Shown here piece by piece: positions 8,729-18,694 of a stretch of 64,000 nucleotides of DNA (position 1 is the first letter of the stretch; each line of letters begins with the position of its first letter). The stretch covers positions 1 to 64,000 of the forward strand of contig BMPS01000003.1 of the NCBI GenBank assembly GCA_014647715.1, given 5' to 3'. Made by a program: the position numbers and the translations under genes. This DNA is from Streptomyces cinereus (GTDB taxonomy: Bacteria > Pseudomonadota > Gammaproteobacteria > Pseudomonadales > Moraxellaceae). Under the pieces are notes generated by a model, which ran no database searches, was not told the origin of the DNA, and saw only the letters and a program-made list of their open reading frames with translations.

Positions 8729-9829
8729 TTAAATGGTTTGCATAATTTCTTGATAGCGAAGTTGGAATTTTTTGATAAAATCAATGGTGGTCTGAATACC
8801 CATAAACAAAATAATATACGGGTTCAAACTATTTTCGTTCGACAGCTCAACCGCTTTATCACTTGGATATTCACTGATAAGTAACATGTCTTGTTGGCGC
8901 TGGGCTTGGATATCCGCAAGTTGTTGCTCAAAGTTTGGCTCTGCTAGTATATAACTACTGGAGTCATAGGACTTGATATCACTTAAATATTGAATACAAA
9001 TCGACTCCAAATCTGCCCAGCGATAAGTTTCGGTTTCACGTACCAAATTTTCAATACTATTGACCAATTCATCCAAGGCTTGATAATAGTACCAAATCAA
9101 AGGCTTACGCGGGTCATCGGTCAAGCGCGCTGAGGCATTAAATAAATGCTGTAAATTAGTAAATTCTAATGCTTCGGGAATAGGCTCATGAATACCAATA
9201 AGCTGCTGGGGGACTTTGGCGTCAGGGGTGCTGGGCAAATCAGGCGAGCTAGTTAAATTAGCGCGACCCTCACAGTCAGATTGCGCCACCGGGGTTTGCT
9301 CTGATTCTATGCCCAACAGTTGATTAACCCGGTTTAGATAAGTATTCATGTTAAGCGTAATCAAACTATCATGACTGTGCAGGCGCGCAAAGGCATAAGA
9401 GATTTCTTTTCTCGCTTCATAGACGTCCATCAGATTGCTCATGTTTTCTTCACGCTGATAGGTAATCGCATTTAAAAACAAACCTGCAGACACCACCCCA
9501 ATGGTCGCTTCAATCATCACAAACGCCCGCGTAAAGGTGTTGGTTGGTGTGATATCGCCAAACCCGGTGGTGGTCACCGTGATGGTACTAAAATACATGG
9601 CTTCCAAAAAGCCCACGTTTTCATGGTTAAACTGCATATTTGGCAAGGTACTGTACAAAAAGCCAAATAGCGGAATCAGCGTCAAATAGATAGTGCCATA
9701 CACAGCAGGCGGCAACGAAAAAATATCATCGCGCACGATAGGTTTAGCAAGCTTATTGAGGGTAAAGGTTTGCGGCGTGTTACGGGTTGATATGGTTGGT
9801 TTAGGGGACTTTTGCGCAAGTGGTTTCAT
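8729..9829 (-). CDS. two-pass potassium channel family protein
   Basis: Two membrane helices (about residues 42-62 and 95-120) flank a pore loop with the K+ selectivity-filter pattern TVTTTGFGDITP near 83-94. After these comes a long cytosolic region of about 240 residues with no RCK/TrkA-N nucleotide-binding motif that I can see; it is charged and partly helical (YEARKEISYAFARLHSHDS). It probably forms a tetrameric K+ channel, but gating input is unknown. No partner gene is adjacent. Confidence 0.85.
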   Translation of the reverse strand: MKPLAQKSPKPTISTRNTPQTFTLNKLAKPIVRDDIFSLPPAVYGTIYLTLIPLFGFLYSTLPNMQFNHENVGFLEAMYFSTITVTTTGFGDITPTNTFTRAFVMIEATIGVVSAGLFLNAITYQREENMSNLMDVYEARKEISYAFARLHSHDSLITLNMNTYLNRVNQLLGIESEQTPVAQSDCEGRANLTSSPDLPSTPDAKVPQQLIGIHEPIPEALEFTNLQHLFNASARLTDDPRKPLIWYYYQALDELVNSIENLVRETETYRWADLESICIQYLSDIKSYDSSSYILAEPNFEQQLADIQAQRQQDMLLISEYPSDKAVELSNENSLNPYIILFMGIQTTIDFIKKFQLRYQEIMQTI

Positions 9830-10206
9830 AAGCTGCCTAATTTTTTTGCTTTAGACTAGCATACCCATTCAAAAAGAAACATAGTATTGTAGTAACCCCT
9901 GATGGACACAGGATAAAAGGCTGAAAGCAAGAATGTCACTATTGGGATAAAAATGAAAAAAGCCAACTTACTTGTTATAAGATAAAACAAAACTAGGCAG
10001 GTAAGGGATAAATACTGAGTTATCGTGGTGAATGACGCCAAGTATATCAATAATGCCGCTATTCATCTTTAAAATAGGGTTGCAATAAATATAACACTAC
10101 TAACCCTAGCAAAAAAGTGACTGGCACTATCAACTAGCTAGATTCACTTCCCATGCTTGATGGGAAGTCTAAAAATATGGGAAGTGTAAAAATAGGTAGT
10201 CTAATA
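9830..10206. other. intergenic region with nested inverted repeats
   Basis: It holds a 64-codon TTG-started hydrophobic frame on the minus strand (9856-10050) that I do not believe is a gene, and the repeat set at 10145-10186 listed separately. The channel gene's promoter should lie here. Confidence 0.35.
10145..10186. repeat. competing hairpins (one left arm, two right arms)
   Basis: CACTTCCCAT at 10145-10154 can pair over 9 bases with ATGGGAAGT at 10160-10168, or over 10 bases with ATGGGAAGTG at 10177-10186. There is no T-run on either side typical of a terminator. It lies just past the end of the chalcone-isomerase-like gene. Confidence 0.6.
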
Positions 10207-10740
10207 TTAGTGTTGACCTAGCAAATCCTTTTTCATCTCAAGTGATATAGGATTATCGCCTAACCAAGCACGAAGAATAGCTTGGTCAAAGCCTTCTTCT
10301 TTGATATAAGGAAGATCGCCAACCTCATCATAATTTAAACGAACGCCATGCTCTGGCGAAAACTCAATCGTAAACATCGCCCCTTCTTTGATGGTGTTGG
10401 TTTTGAACAACTCACCAAACACGTCATCAATCACTGAGGCGATTTTCTGATATTCTTCTTCGCTACTATTTGCTCTGATGCCGTCTTTGAAGGCATTCTC
10501 CAGTAACGAGCCTTTGATATTGCGGCGAGACACCATGCGCAATTGCTTGGCATAGCGTGCAGTAATGGCTGTTTCGGCATCTTCAGTCATTTCACCCAAG
10601 TATAGGGCAATATCATAGATACCAATCATAAATTTACTGCGAATGCTCATACCATTTCGCACGCAGATTTGACCATCTAGTTTTAGGGTAGGGGGAAATA
10701 GGGTTTCAAGATCGTTGGTTTTTCCTTTAAATAAAATCAT
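10207..10740 (-). CDS. chalcone isomerase-like domain protein
   Basis: Residues match the bacterial chalcone-isomerase-like family: KLDGQICVRNGMSIRSKFMI then GIYDIALYLGE early on, and AILRAWLGDNPISLEMKKDLLG at the end, where the family ends in a WLGd.P motif. The enzyme activity of plant relatives is not expected; bacterial members are of unknown role and usually carry a signal peptide, which is absent here. I start at 10740 because AAGGA stands 7 bases upstream, whereas an in-frame ATG at 10812 has no ribosome site. Length then is 177 residues. It follows uvrA but is separated from it by a terminator. Confidence 0.75.
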   Translation of the reverse strand: MILFKGKTNDLETLFPPTLKLDGQICVRNGMSIRSKFMIGIYDIALYLGEMTEDAETAITARYAKQLRMVSRRNIKGSLLENAFKDGIRANSSEEEYQKIASVIDDVFGELFKTNTIKEGAMFTIEFSPEHGVRLNYDEVGDLPYIKEEGFDQAILRAWLGDNPISLEMKKDLLGQH

Positions 10741-10879
10741 CCTAGTATCCTTATCGTTCCTTGACGTTTTTTTGTCCCTGGATAATGTCGCAATATCCTT
10801 ATCTCGTTTCATTGTGTAAATATTAGGCCAACATGTAAAGTATTATCAATGAACAGCAAGTCACAGAGTGATGAGCGGT

Positions 10880-10912
10880 TAAAAAAAGGGTTAGACGACA
10901 ACGTACTAACCC
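10880..10912 (-). terminator. Rho-independent terminator of uvrA
   Basis: Read on the minus strand, AGGGTTAG pairs with CTAACCCT and is followed by seven T. An outer pair (AGCGGT with ACCGCT, 10874-10879 and 10914-10919) encloses it. Confidence 0.82.
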
Positions 10913-10958
10913 TCACCGCTAAACTTATGCCTGCAACAGACTTATACTTATAACAAAC

Positions 10959-13913
10959 TTAGGCTTGCAACATCGGTTTTAAGAACCGCCCTGTGTGTGA
11001 GCGCGCGTTTTGCGCCACGTCCTCTGGCGTGCCCTCGGCAATAATCTCACCACCGCCCGAACCGCCTTCAGGACCCAAATCGACAATCCAGTCGGCTGTC
11101 TTAATCACATCGAGATTATGCTCAATCACCACCACGGTATTGCCTCGGTCACGTAGCGTATGCAAGATGTCTAGGAGCTTGGCGATATCATGGAAATGCA
11201 AACCTGTCGTCGGCTCATCGAGCACATACAAGGTCTGACCGGTATCACGTTTGGACAGCTCTTTGGCAAGTTTCACCCGTTGCGCCTCACCACCCGATAA
11301 GGTTGGTGCAGACTGACCCAAGCGAATATAACCCAAGCCGACTTCTTGTAAGGCTTGCAAACGGCGGTAAATTGCCGGAATCGCTTCAAAAAATTCTGCC
11401 GCATCTTCCACCGTCATATTGAGCACGTCATTGATATTTTTGCCCTTATAGGTGATTTCCAGGGTTTCACGGTTGTAGCGTTTGCCTTGACACGCATCGC
11501 AAGGTACATACATATCAGGCAAAAAGTGCATCTCGACCTTAATCAAACCATCGCCTTGGCAGGTTTCACAGCGCCCGCCTTTCACGTTAAAGCTAAAGCG
11601 TCCTGCTTGATAGCCACGAGCTTTGGACTCGGGCACTTGGGCGAATAGGTCACGAATCGGACTAAATACCCCCGTATAGGTAGCAGGATTGGAGCGGGGG
11701 GTACGCCCAATCGGGCTTTGGTCAATATCAACGACTTTATCCAGATGTTCTAGCCCAGTGATACTGTCAAACTCTTCGGCAACATGGGTGGTGGCGTTAT
11801 TGAGCTGTGTGGTCGCTAGTGGCAATAAGGTGCGGTTGATTAAGGTCGATTTACCCGAACCCGACACGCCTGTAATAGCGGTAAATACACCAATCGGCAA
11901 GTTTAAGGTCACGTTTTTAAGGTTGTTACCTTTTGCCCCTGTCAAGGTCAGCATCAAGGGTTTGGCTTCGACTTTAGCTTTTTTGGCTTTTTCTTTTTTC
12001 TCGCTTTCCGCTTTTTTCGCTTGGTTTTTGGTTAACGGAATGGCGGAGTCTTGCATTTTTTCATATTTATCATCATTGGCGATTTTGGCTCGGTGACGCA
12101 CGGTTGGCACTGCGATTTTCTTTTTGCCCGATAAATATTGCCCCGTCAATGATTCGGGATTTTTGGCAATGTCTTTTGCCGTCCCTTCTGCAATGATACT
12201 GCCACCATGTACACCCGCACCCACGCCCACATCGATGATATGGTCGGCTAGGCGAATGGCATCTTCGTCATGCTCGACGACAATCACGGTATTGCCCAAA
12301 TCACGCAAACGAGTCAACGTTTGCAGCAGTCGGTCATTGTCACGTTGGTGCAAGCCGATTGATGGCTCATCGAGTACATACATCACGCCCATCAAGCCTG
12401 CCCCGATTTGGCTAGCAAGTCGTATCCGCTGAGCTTCACCGCCTGATAGGGTTTCGGCAGAGCGGGCAAGGGTAAGATAATCCAAGCCCACACTCACCAA
12501 AAATTCCAAGCGCTCACGGATTTCTTTGATGATTTTGGCGGCGATTTCGCCTTTTGCGCCCTCGAGTTTTAATTGCTCATAATACGCCATCGCTTCGCCA
12601 ATCGAAAGCTTGACCATTTCGGCAACGGTACGGTCGCTGACTTCGACATGGCGAGCGATTTCGTTTAAGCGTGAGCCGTGACAGGCATCGCAGGTGGCAT
12701 CGGCAAGGTATTTGGCAAGCTCGTCTCGCACGATGCTGCTTTGCGTGGTGCGGTAACGGCGCTCCATATACGGCAACACCCCTTCAAATGGCACGGTTTT
12801 GGTGGATTTGCGCCCGCGTTCATCGACAAAGTTAAAAGTCATTTTGTCTTTACCAGAGCCGTGCAAAATGACATCTTTGTGCTTTTTATCCAGTTGTTGC
12901 CAAGGCGCTTCCATATCAATCCCGTAATGCTCGGCAACGGTGGTCAGCAAGCCAAAATAGTAGGCGTGGCGTTTATCCCAGCCTTGAATCGCCCCTTGGT
13001 TGAGCGATTTTTCAGGATGCCCGATGATTTTTTCGGCAGCAAAATATTGGCGTTTGCCCAAGCCATCACACACGGGACACGCGCCATAGGGGTTGTTAAA
13101 ACTAAATAATTTTGGTTCAAGCTCAGCAACCGAGCGATCGCAGACAGGGCAGCTATGTTTGGCGGACAAAATTTTATCCTCAAACTTGGCATCCATGTCA
13201 TGCAAGATGGCAATGTCGCTACCCAGTCGTAAGGCGGTCTCCAAACTTTCGGCAACCCGATTACCCAAATCACCTCGCACTTTGAAGCGGTCAACCACCA
13301 CATCAATGGTGTGTTTAAAAGTTTTGGCAAGCGGTGGCACATCGTCAATATCATAAATCTCGCCATCGACCCGCAGCCGCACAAAGCCTTGCCCTTTTAG
13401 CTGTTCCATGAGCTGAATATGCTCACCTTTGCGATCGTCAACGACGCGCGCGAGAATCATCAACTTGGTATCTTCAGGCAATGCCATGACGGTATCGACC
13501 ATTTCGGTGACGGTTTGCGCGACCATCGGCAAATGGTGTTCGGGACAAAATGGCGTACCGACACGGGCGTACAGCAAACGCAAATAGTCATAAATCTCGG
13601 TAATCGTACCCACTGTAGAGCGGGGGTTATGGTTAGTAGATTTTTGCTCGATGGCGATGGCAGGTGATAGCCCTTCGATGCTATCGACTTCGGGCTTTTC
13701 CATTTGTGATAAAAACTGGCGAGCGTAAGCCGATAGGCTCTCGACGTAGCGGCGTTGTCCTTCGGCGTATAGGGTGTCAAAGGCTAGGCTAGATTTGCCT
13801 GAGCCTGATAAACCTGTGATGACGACGAGTTTGTCGCGGGGGATGTCGATGTCGATGTTTTTGAGATTGTGGGTACGTGCGCCACGAATTTTGATTGCGT
13901 CGTGCTGTGCCAT
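10959..13913 (-). CDS. uvrA: excinuclease ABC subunit A
   Basis: Damage-recognition ATPase of nucleotide excision repair, acting with UvrB. Two ABC ATPase modules are seen: Walker [21 protein letters not shown] near 34-53 and [15 protein letters not shown] in the second half, each with an LSGGEAQR signature, plus zinc-binding [16 protein letters not shown] and [14 protein letters not shown] pairs. At 984 residues it is some 40 longer than the E. coli protein; the surplus is a lysine- and alanine-rich linker at about 600-655 between the two halves. No LexA box was identified with confidence near the start. Confidence 0.98.
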   Translation of the reverse strand: MAQHDAIKIRGARTHNLKNIDIDIPRDKLVVITGLSGSGKSSLAFDTLYAEGQRRYVESLSAYARQFLSQMEKPEVDSIEGLSPAIAIEQKSTNHNPRSTVGTITEIYDYLRLLYARVGTPFCPEHHLPMVAQTVTEMVDTVMALPEDTKLMILARVVDDRKGEHIQLMEQLKGQGFVRLRVDGEIYDIDDVPPLAKTFKHTIDVVVDRFKVRGDLGNRVAESLETALRLGSDIAILHDMDAKFEDKILSAKHSCPVCDRSVAELEPKLFSFNNPYGACPVCDGLGKRQYFAAEKIIGHPEKSLNQGAIQGWDKRHAYYFGLLTTVAEHYGIDMEAPWQQLDKKHKDVILHGSGKDKMTFNFVDERGRKSTKTVPFEGVLPYMERRYRTTQSSIVRDELAKYLADATCDACHGSRLNEIARHVEVSDRTVAEMVKLSIGEAMAYYEQLKLEGAKGEIAAKIIKEIRERLEFLVSVGLDYLTLARSAETLSGGEAQRIRLASQIGAGLMGVMYVLDEPSIGLHQRDNDRLLQTLTRLRDLGNTVIVVEHDEDAIRLADHIIDVGVGAGVHGGSIIAEGTAKDIAKNPESLTGQYLSGKKKIAVPTVRHRAKIANDDKYEKMQDSAIPLTKNQAKKAESEKKEKAKKAKVEAKPLMLTLTGAKGNNLKNVTLNLPIGVFTAITGVSGSGKSTLINRTLLPLATTQLNNATTHVAEEFDSITGLEHLDKVVDIDQSPIGRTPRSNPATYTGVFSPIRDLFAQVPESKARGYQAGRFSFNVKGGRCETCQGDGLIKVEMHFLPDMYVPCDACQGKRYNRETLEITYKGKNINDVLNMTVEDAAEFFEAIPAIYRRLQALQEVGLGYIRLGQSAPTLSGGEAQRVKLAKELSKRDTGQTLYVLDEPTTGLHFHDIAKLLDILHTLRDRGNTVVVIEHNLDVIKTADWIVDLGPEGGSGGGEIIAEGTPEDVAQNARSHTGRFLKPMLQA

Positions 13914-14126
13914 ATTGAGCTTCTTATTGTGTGTTTTTGAGTGGGAAATTTGGGTAAAAAGATGGGGTTTTAATGGGGGAAATGGGTGGTGGTTTCAAGA
14001 AAAAGTTCGGAATAAAAAATGGAGGAGATAATTATAAAAAATGATTGTAAAGGCTATATAAATTAAATAGAATGATTGTTTCTACAATATATCTATAATG
14101 TTAAAAATTATCTAAAGGTATTCAAA

Positions 14127-15089
14127 ATGAACAAGGGATTATTTGTCGCAGCAGTTTCTCTACTACTTACAGCTTGCGGAGGAGGTTCTGATAGCGGTTC
14201 ATCATCTTCTACCAACTCAAACACCACAATCAATAATCCAACCTTATCAAAACTACAAGTTAATAGTCCTGAGATTGGTCAAATCTTACAATTAGGTTCA
14301 ACCACTTCAACTGATATTAATTCAAGTATAGTAGATAAAAAATATTATGGAAAATATGCCTATTGTTATGATATAGAATGTAACGAACTACGAGTTGGTG
14401 AGTTGAATTTCGTTATCAAACAGGATGGTTCGAACCTTAAGCTAGCAGATATAAATGTTGATATGCTAGGAAAAATTTATTTTGATAATCAAGAAGTTCC
14501 TCATTATCAAAAATTATCGACTGGGGGAGTCGGTTTAGCTAATTCTAGTTTAACGCTCAAGGATACTGTGACCAAGAGATATAATTTGAAACTAGCACCT
14601 GCAAACTCAACTGAAGATAAACTACCTACAGTAGATATCCAAGTGTATTTTAATAATGATGGAATGCATATGGCAGGAGCAGAGCATGATCACCTGTTTG
14701 TTGCTCAACAAATGCAGAGTGCGCCTATAGGATGGGGGCAGTTAGTGGATAAGCAACCAGTTTTAGGAACATGGAAATACTACGAAACCGATGTTAATCT
14801 CCGTGTGACAGACAAATCATCTGTAGAATTCTTGAATGATGAAATTTTGAAAATTGGTAATATCTCACCTTCATCATTGCTAGTATCAGATATGCATGGC
14901 AAGTGGAATGGATATTACGCCAATATTGGGGCTGGCTATTTACTAGGTTCTACTGATGATGGCAACAAATTAAAAAAAGATGGTTCTAACTACGATGGGA
15001 TCGGCGCAATGATGATTACTGCTCCTGATAATCAGTTCGCTATTGGTTATGACGGTTTGTCAGATAGCTCATTCTTACTGTTTAGATAG
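14127..15089 (+). CDS. predicted lipoprotein, function unknown
   Basis: Starting at 14127 (AAAGG about 8 bases upstream), the 320-residue product has a signal peptide MNKGLFVAAVSLLLTAC with the lipobox LLTAC, then a glycine/serine linker (GGGSDSGSSSSTNSN) before a soluble domain. The lipobox is followed by GGG, which points to outer-membrane sorting. Later sequence is not a family I know. It is visibly more AT-rich than its neighbours and stands alone between uvrA and a strong terminator, so acquisition by transfer is possible. Confidence 0.7.
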   Translation: MNKGLFVAAVSLLLTACGGGSDSGSSSSTNSNTTINNPTLSKLQVNSPEIGQILQLGSTTSTDINSSIVDKKYYGKYAYCYDIECNELRVGELNFVIKQDGSNLKLADINVDMLGKIYFDNQEVPHYQKLSTGGVGLANSSLTLKDTVTKRYNLKLAPANSTEDKLPTVDIQVYFNNDGMHMAGAEHDHLFVAQQMQSAPIGWGQLVDKQPVLGTWKYYETDVNLRVTDKSSVEFLNDEILKIGNISPSSLLVSDMHGKWNGYYANIGAGYLLGSTDDGNKLKKDGSNYDGIGAMMITAPDNQFAIGYDGLSDSSFLLFR

Positions 15090-15102
15090 TAATTAGCTTA
15101 TT

Positions 15103-15130
15103 AAAAAATCGCTCACCCGAGCGATTTTTT
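15103..15130. terminator. terminator after the 14127 lipoprotein gene
   Basis: A perfect 12-base stem, AAAAAATCGCTC with GAGCGATTTTTT, around a four-base loop. Confidence 0.88.
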
Positions 15131-15216
15131 CTTTTTTATAAAACCCTTAAACCTTGCTATACTTGATTAAATCAAGGAAAAAGAAAATTTGTGACTACAA
15201 AATTTGAGACAATAAC

Positions 15217-16206
15217 ATGGCAACGTTAACCCAAGAACAAACCGACTTCCTAAAAAGCCACCATATCCCAATGGACAAAACCTTTGACGCCAGCGGACTA
15301 TCGAGCAAAGAATACAAAGCCAAAATGAAAGAAAACGGCGCGCTCGTTGCTTACGGTGTGCCGCCCTGCCCAAAAGGTCATACCCTCAAAAACAAACAAG
15401 CCAACTGCCTACAATGCAACCCCCAAGCCATTGCATCACTCAAACGCCAAGCCACCCCAGGTGAGGTCTATATCGCCGTCTCACCCAGTCAGCTGCTTGC
15501 CAAAATCAGCCTCGTTGAAAACGCAAGCGATATCATCCAGCAATTAAATAGTGAAAATCATGCCGAAATCAACGATTGGGCATTAGCGATGATAGGTCGC
15601 ACCGACTCCATCGGACAAATGGAAAACCACTTGCAGCAGCGCCTTGCTGATTACCAAGTACCCAGAAAACTCACTGCCGATGGCAAAACCACTAAAGCCT
15701 CGGGCGTGTACGACGTCGATGTGCATGATGCGCTTGAAGTGATAAATGAAATGCCTTTCACCTTAAGCGAAATTGATAACGCTGTGATGGATGATTTCCA
15801 CGCGCGCTATAGCGATAAACAGCTTCGCGAGCAGCAGCAAACTGAGCAGTTAGCCATCGAAGAGGCGGCGCGTAAACAAGCAGAACTTGCCGAACAAGCG
15901 CGACAAAAACAGGCTAAGCTTGAAGAACAGCGCCAACTACAACAACAAGCCAAACAGCAAAAATTGGCACAAAAACAACAACGCCAACAGCAACTCGAAG
16001 CCAAAAAAGCGCAAAAACAGCAAAAGATCGCCAACCAAGTGAAGCATAGCCCGTTAGAGGGCACACTAGTGGCTACCCCAAAATCCTCATCTATCAGGCA
16101 GTCACCGCAAGGATTTTTTGACAACCAAAAAAATGTGATGTGGCTGATGATTGCTATCGCGGTGATTTTAGCCATCATGGTAACCGCTTACGCAATGCTA
16201 AAATAA
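15217..16206 (+). CDS. zinc-ribbon / coiled-coil protein with C-terminal membrane anchor
   Basis: I do not recognise this 329-residue protein as a named family. The N-terminal domain has a metal-binding pattern C51-x3-H55-x8-C64-x2-C67 (CPKGHTLKNKQANCLQC). A folded middle (about 75-195) follows. Residues 200-285 are an almost pure glutamine/lysine/alanine/glutamate coiled coil (KQAELAEQARQKQAKLEEQR). The protein ends in a single hydrophobic helix (about 306-327) and two or three residues, so it is tail-anchored with the rest in the cytosol. There is no signal peptide. It stands alone before the MFS gene. Confidence 0.65.
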   Translation: MATLTQEQTDFLKSHHIPMDKTFDASGLSSKEYKAKMKENGALVAYGVPPCPKGHTLKNKQANCLQCNPQAIASLKRQATPGEVYIAVSPSQLLAKISLVENASDIIQQLNSENHAEINDWALAMIGRTDSIGQMENHLQQRLADYQVPRKLTADGKTTKASGVYDVDVHDALEVINEMPFTLSEIDNAVMDDFHARYSDKQLREQQQTEQLAIEEAARKQAELAEQARQKQAKLEEQRQLQQQAKQQKLAQKQQRQQQLEAKKAQKQQKIANQVKHSPLEGTLVATPKSSSIRQSPQGFFDNQKNVMWLMIAIAVILAIMVTAYAMLK

Positions 16207-16326
16207 TGGGGCTGAAACAATAAAGCCAAAATAATAAGGCTAAAATAATTTTTATTGCCAATAAATTCTCTATGATAAAAATTAGGCATATAATAAGCCG
16301 TTTTTGGCAATATTTTGTGAGCCACC

Positions 16327-17751
16327 ATGTCAGTAAAATCAACGTCAGTAAAACCAACGTCGAGAAATATAAGTCACAACTCCTCCATGAATACATCCGA
16401 AAAGAAAGCAATTGCAGGGTTGGGCGGTATCTTTGCCTTGCGCATGCTCGGACTATTCATGATTGTGCCTGTGTTTGCAGTGTATGGGACGCAATATGCA
16501 CACGCCACGCCGTTTTTGATTGGATTGGCGATTGGTATCTATGGCTTAGGGCAGGCGATTTTTCAGATTCCCATGAGTTTTTTGGCGGACAAATATCCGC
16601 GTAAACCGATTATCATTGCAGGGTTATTGGTATTTGCGCTTGGGGGAGCGATTTGCGCCTTATCAACCGACATTTATATGGTGATACTGGGGCGTTTGAT
16701 TGCAGGCAGTGGGGCAGTTTCAGCGGTGGTGATGGCACTACTCGCGGATGTGACCCGTGAAGAGCATCGTACCAAAGCGATGGCAACCATGGGGCTGACC
16801 ATTGCCATGTCGGTGATGGTCGCATTTGGGCTCGGTCCGATTTTGACGCATGTGCTCGATATCTCAGGCCTTTTTTGGGTGACAGTGGCGTCCGCTATTT
16901 TCGCCATTGGCTTACTGTGGATCGTGCCCACCCCAAATCGGGTACTAAAGCACAATCTCAATAATCACTCAGTTAAAGCACAGTTTGCTGAAGTATTAAA
17001 AATTGGCGATATTAACCGGTTGCATTTGGCGATTTTTGCGCTGCATCTGTCAATGACAGCGATGTTTACCTTATTGCCACACCAGTTTCATGATGTGCTG
17101 GGCTTGACGGTAGCACAGCAAGGTTTTGTGTATTTGCCGCTACTGTTATTGGGTTTTATCATTGCGGTTCCATTGATTATCATCGCAGAAAAAAAACGGC
17201 AAATGCGCGCCGTGTTTTTGGCGTCTTTAGCGACCTTGGTGGCGGGATTGGTATTTTTGGCGGTGGCTAGTCAGACCATCGTGGGTTTAATTATTGGGCT
17301 TGCGGTTTATTACATCGGCTTTAACAGCCTTGAGGCGACTATTCCGTCTTGGATTTCCAAACGCGCGCCCGTTGCCAACAAAGCGACGGCGATGGGTATT
17401 AACTCATCTGCACAGTTTTTGGGTGCTTTTGTGGGCGGTGCCATGGGCGGTATTTTGCTGACCAAACCGATGTGGTTGTCATGGACGGTGCTCGCCATCG
17501 TGACCGTCATTGCGTTATTGTTTATCCTGCCGATTGCCGCCCCACCGTATTTAACCAGCCTAACGATTACCCTGCCAACAGGTATTGACACGACTGCATG
17601 GTCACAGCAAATTTTGGCGATTGACGGTGTGGATGAGATAGTGATGATGCCAAAAGAAAACATTGCTTATCTCAAACTGGATAAAGAAAAATTGACCGAT
17701 GACACGCGACAGCATTTGTCACATCTTACCGGTCAGACTCTAGCAATTTGA
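16327..17751 (+). CDS. MFS transporter of the YajR type with C-terminal ferredoxin-like domain
   Basis: Twelve membrane helices with MFS motif A (FLADKYPRKP) after helix 2, followed by a soluble C-terminal tail (about residues 412-474, SLTITLPTGIDTTAWSQQIL to the end) as in YajR, where it is the YAM domain. The substrate is unknown; it is a proton-coupled drug-efflux-like transporter by family. The first 20 residues contain a doubled SVKST/SVKPT from a 15-base tandem repeat, and an in-frame ATG at 16387 just before the first helix is an equally possible start; neither has a strong ribosome site. ssb follows after 137 bases. Confidence 0.85.
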   Translation: MSVKSTSVKPTSRNISHNSSMNTSEKKAIAGLGGIFALRMLGLFMIVPVFAVYGTQYAHATPFLIGLAIGIYGLGQAIFQIPMSFLADKYPRKPIIIAGLLVFALGGAICALSTDIYMVILGRLIAGSGAVSAVVMALLADVTREEHRTKAMATMGLTIAMSVMVAFGLGPILTHVLDISGLFWVTVASAIFAIGLLWIVPTPNRVLKHNLNNHSVKAQFAEVLKIGDINRLHLAIFALHLSMTAMFTLLPHQFHDVLGLTVAQQGFVYLPLLLLGFIIAVPLIIIAEKKRQMRAVFLASLATLVAGLVFLAVASQTIVGLIIGLAVYYIGFNSLEATIPSWISKRAPVANKATAMGINSSAQFLGAFVGGAMGGILLTKPMWLSWTVLAIVTVIALLFILPIAAPPYLTSLTITLPTGIDTTAWSQQILAIDGVDEIVMMPKENIAYLKLDKEKLTDDTRQHLSHLTGQTLAI

Positions 17752-17888
17752 TGCAAAGTCTAGTAAAGTAATGGCATTGTACTTGCGCTAAATCTGCAAA
17801 GATTTGGCTAAAAATACTAGAAAACTATTCAGAAAGGCATCAAGAAAGTTATCAAAAAATTCATCAAAAAAGTTATCAAGGAAATTCT

Positions 17889-18560
17889 ATGCGCGGCGTA
17901 AATAAAGTAATCATTGTAGGCAACCTTGGTTCAGATCCTGAAGTCAAACAATTTGTCAATGGCGGTAGCGTGACGCGTATCGCCGTGGCGACAAGTGAGC
18001 AATGGAACGACAAACAAACAGGTGAGCGCCGTGAGCAAACCGAATGGCACCGCATTTCATTGTTTAATAAACTCGGTGAAATTGCGGCGCAATACCTGCG
18101 TAAAGGTAGCCAAGTCTATATCGAAGGTAGCCTTCGCACCAGTAAATACACCGATCAAAATGGCGTAGAGCGTTATGCCACAGAGATTCGTGCCGACCAA
18201 ATGCAAATGCTTGGCACAGCAGGCGGCGTTCAAGGCGGCATTCCTAATAACAACACTGCCGGCACAATCTACCAAAACCAGCCCCAAAGTGGTTATAATC
18301 AAGTTGGCTACAACCAAGGTGGCAACCAAGCACCCAATCATTTTGGCGGCTATCCAAACCAAAATAATGCCCAAACTAATAACCAAGCTGCGCCACAAGC
18401 GGGTCAAAATGCAGGATTTGGCAATAATCCATTTATGAATGGCAACCAAGCGCCACAAGGGGCAACTACGGGAAATAATCAGCCTCCCCAAAATCCCCAA
18501 CAAAATCCAGCCATGGCAATGCCAAAACCAGGCGCAGTTGATGATGATATCCCGTTCTAG
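17889..18560 (+). CDS. ssb: single-stranded DNA-binding protein
   Basis: It coats single-stranded DNA in replication, repair and recombination. The OB-fold occupies about residues 1-112 ([20 protein letters not shown] at the start, [25 protein letters not shown]), then a low-complexity Gln/Asn/Gly/Pro linker, then the acidic tip DDDIPF that recruits partner proteins. At 223 residues it is longer than the E. coli protein (178) only through the linker. It has its own terminator. Confidence 0.97.
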   Translation: MRGVNKVIIVGNLGSDPEVKQFVNGGSVTRIAVATSEQWNDKQTGERREQTEWHRISLFNKLGEIAAQYLRKGSQVYIEGSLRTSKYTDQNGVERYATEIRADQMQMLGTAGGVQGGIPNNNTAGTIYQNQPQSGYNQVGYNQGGNQAPNHFGGYPNQNNAQTNNQAAPQAGQNAGFGNNPFMNGNQAPQGATTGNNQPPQNPQQNPAMAMPKPGAVDDDIPF

Positions 18561-18581
18561 ACTTTAATTTTTACTAGGTTT

Positions 18582-18624
18582 AAAAAAAAATCCTTGCACA
18601 GTCACACTGTTGCAAGGATTTTTT
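18582..18624 (+). terminator. terminator of ssb
   Basis: TCCTTGCA plus CAGT pairs with ACTG and TGCAAGGA with one bulged base, flanked by A and T runs. It can also stop the convergent tas transcript. Confidence 0.88.
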
Positions 18625-18694
18625 ATGCCGTTTTTTCTGATAGTAGCCTGCTAGTAAGGTGCAGGGTCTAAGATGCAGATTTAAGTTACAGGGT

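Noticed and set aside
9856-10050. Hydrophobic 64-codon frame on the minus strand upstream of the potassium channel gene
   Set aside because: It starts with TTG, has no ribosome site, and its hydrophobicity follows from T-rich AT-rich DNA read on this strand.
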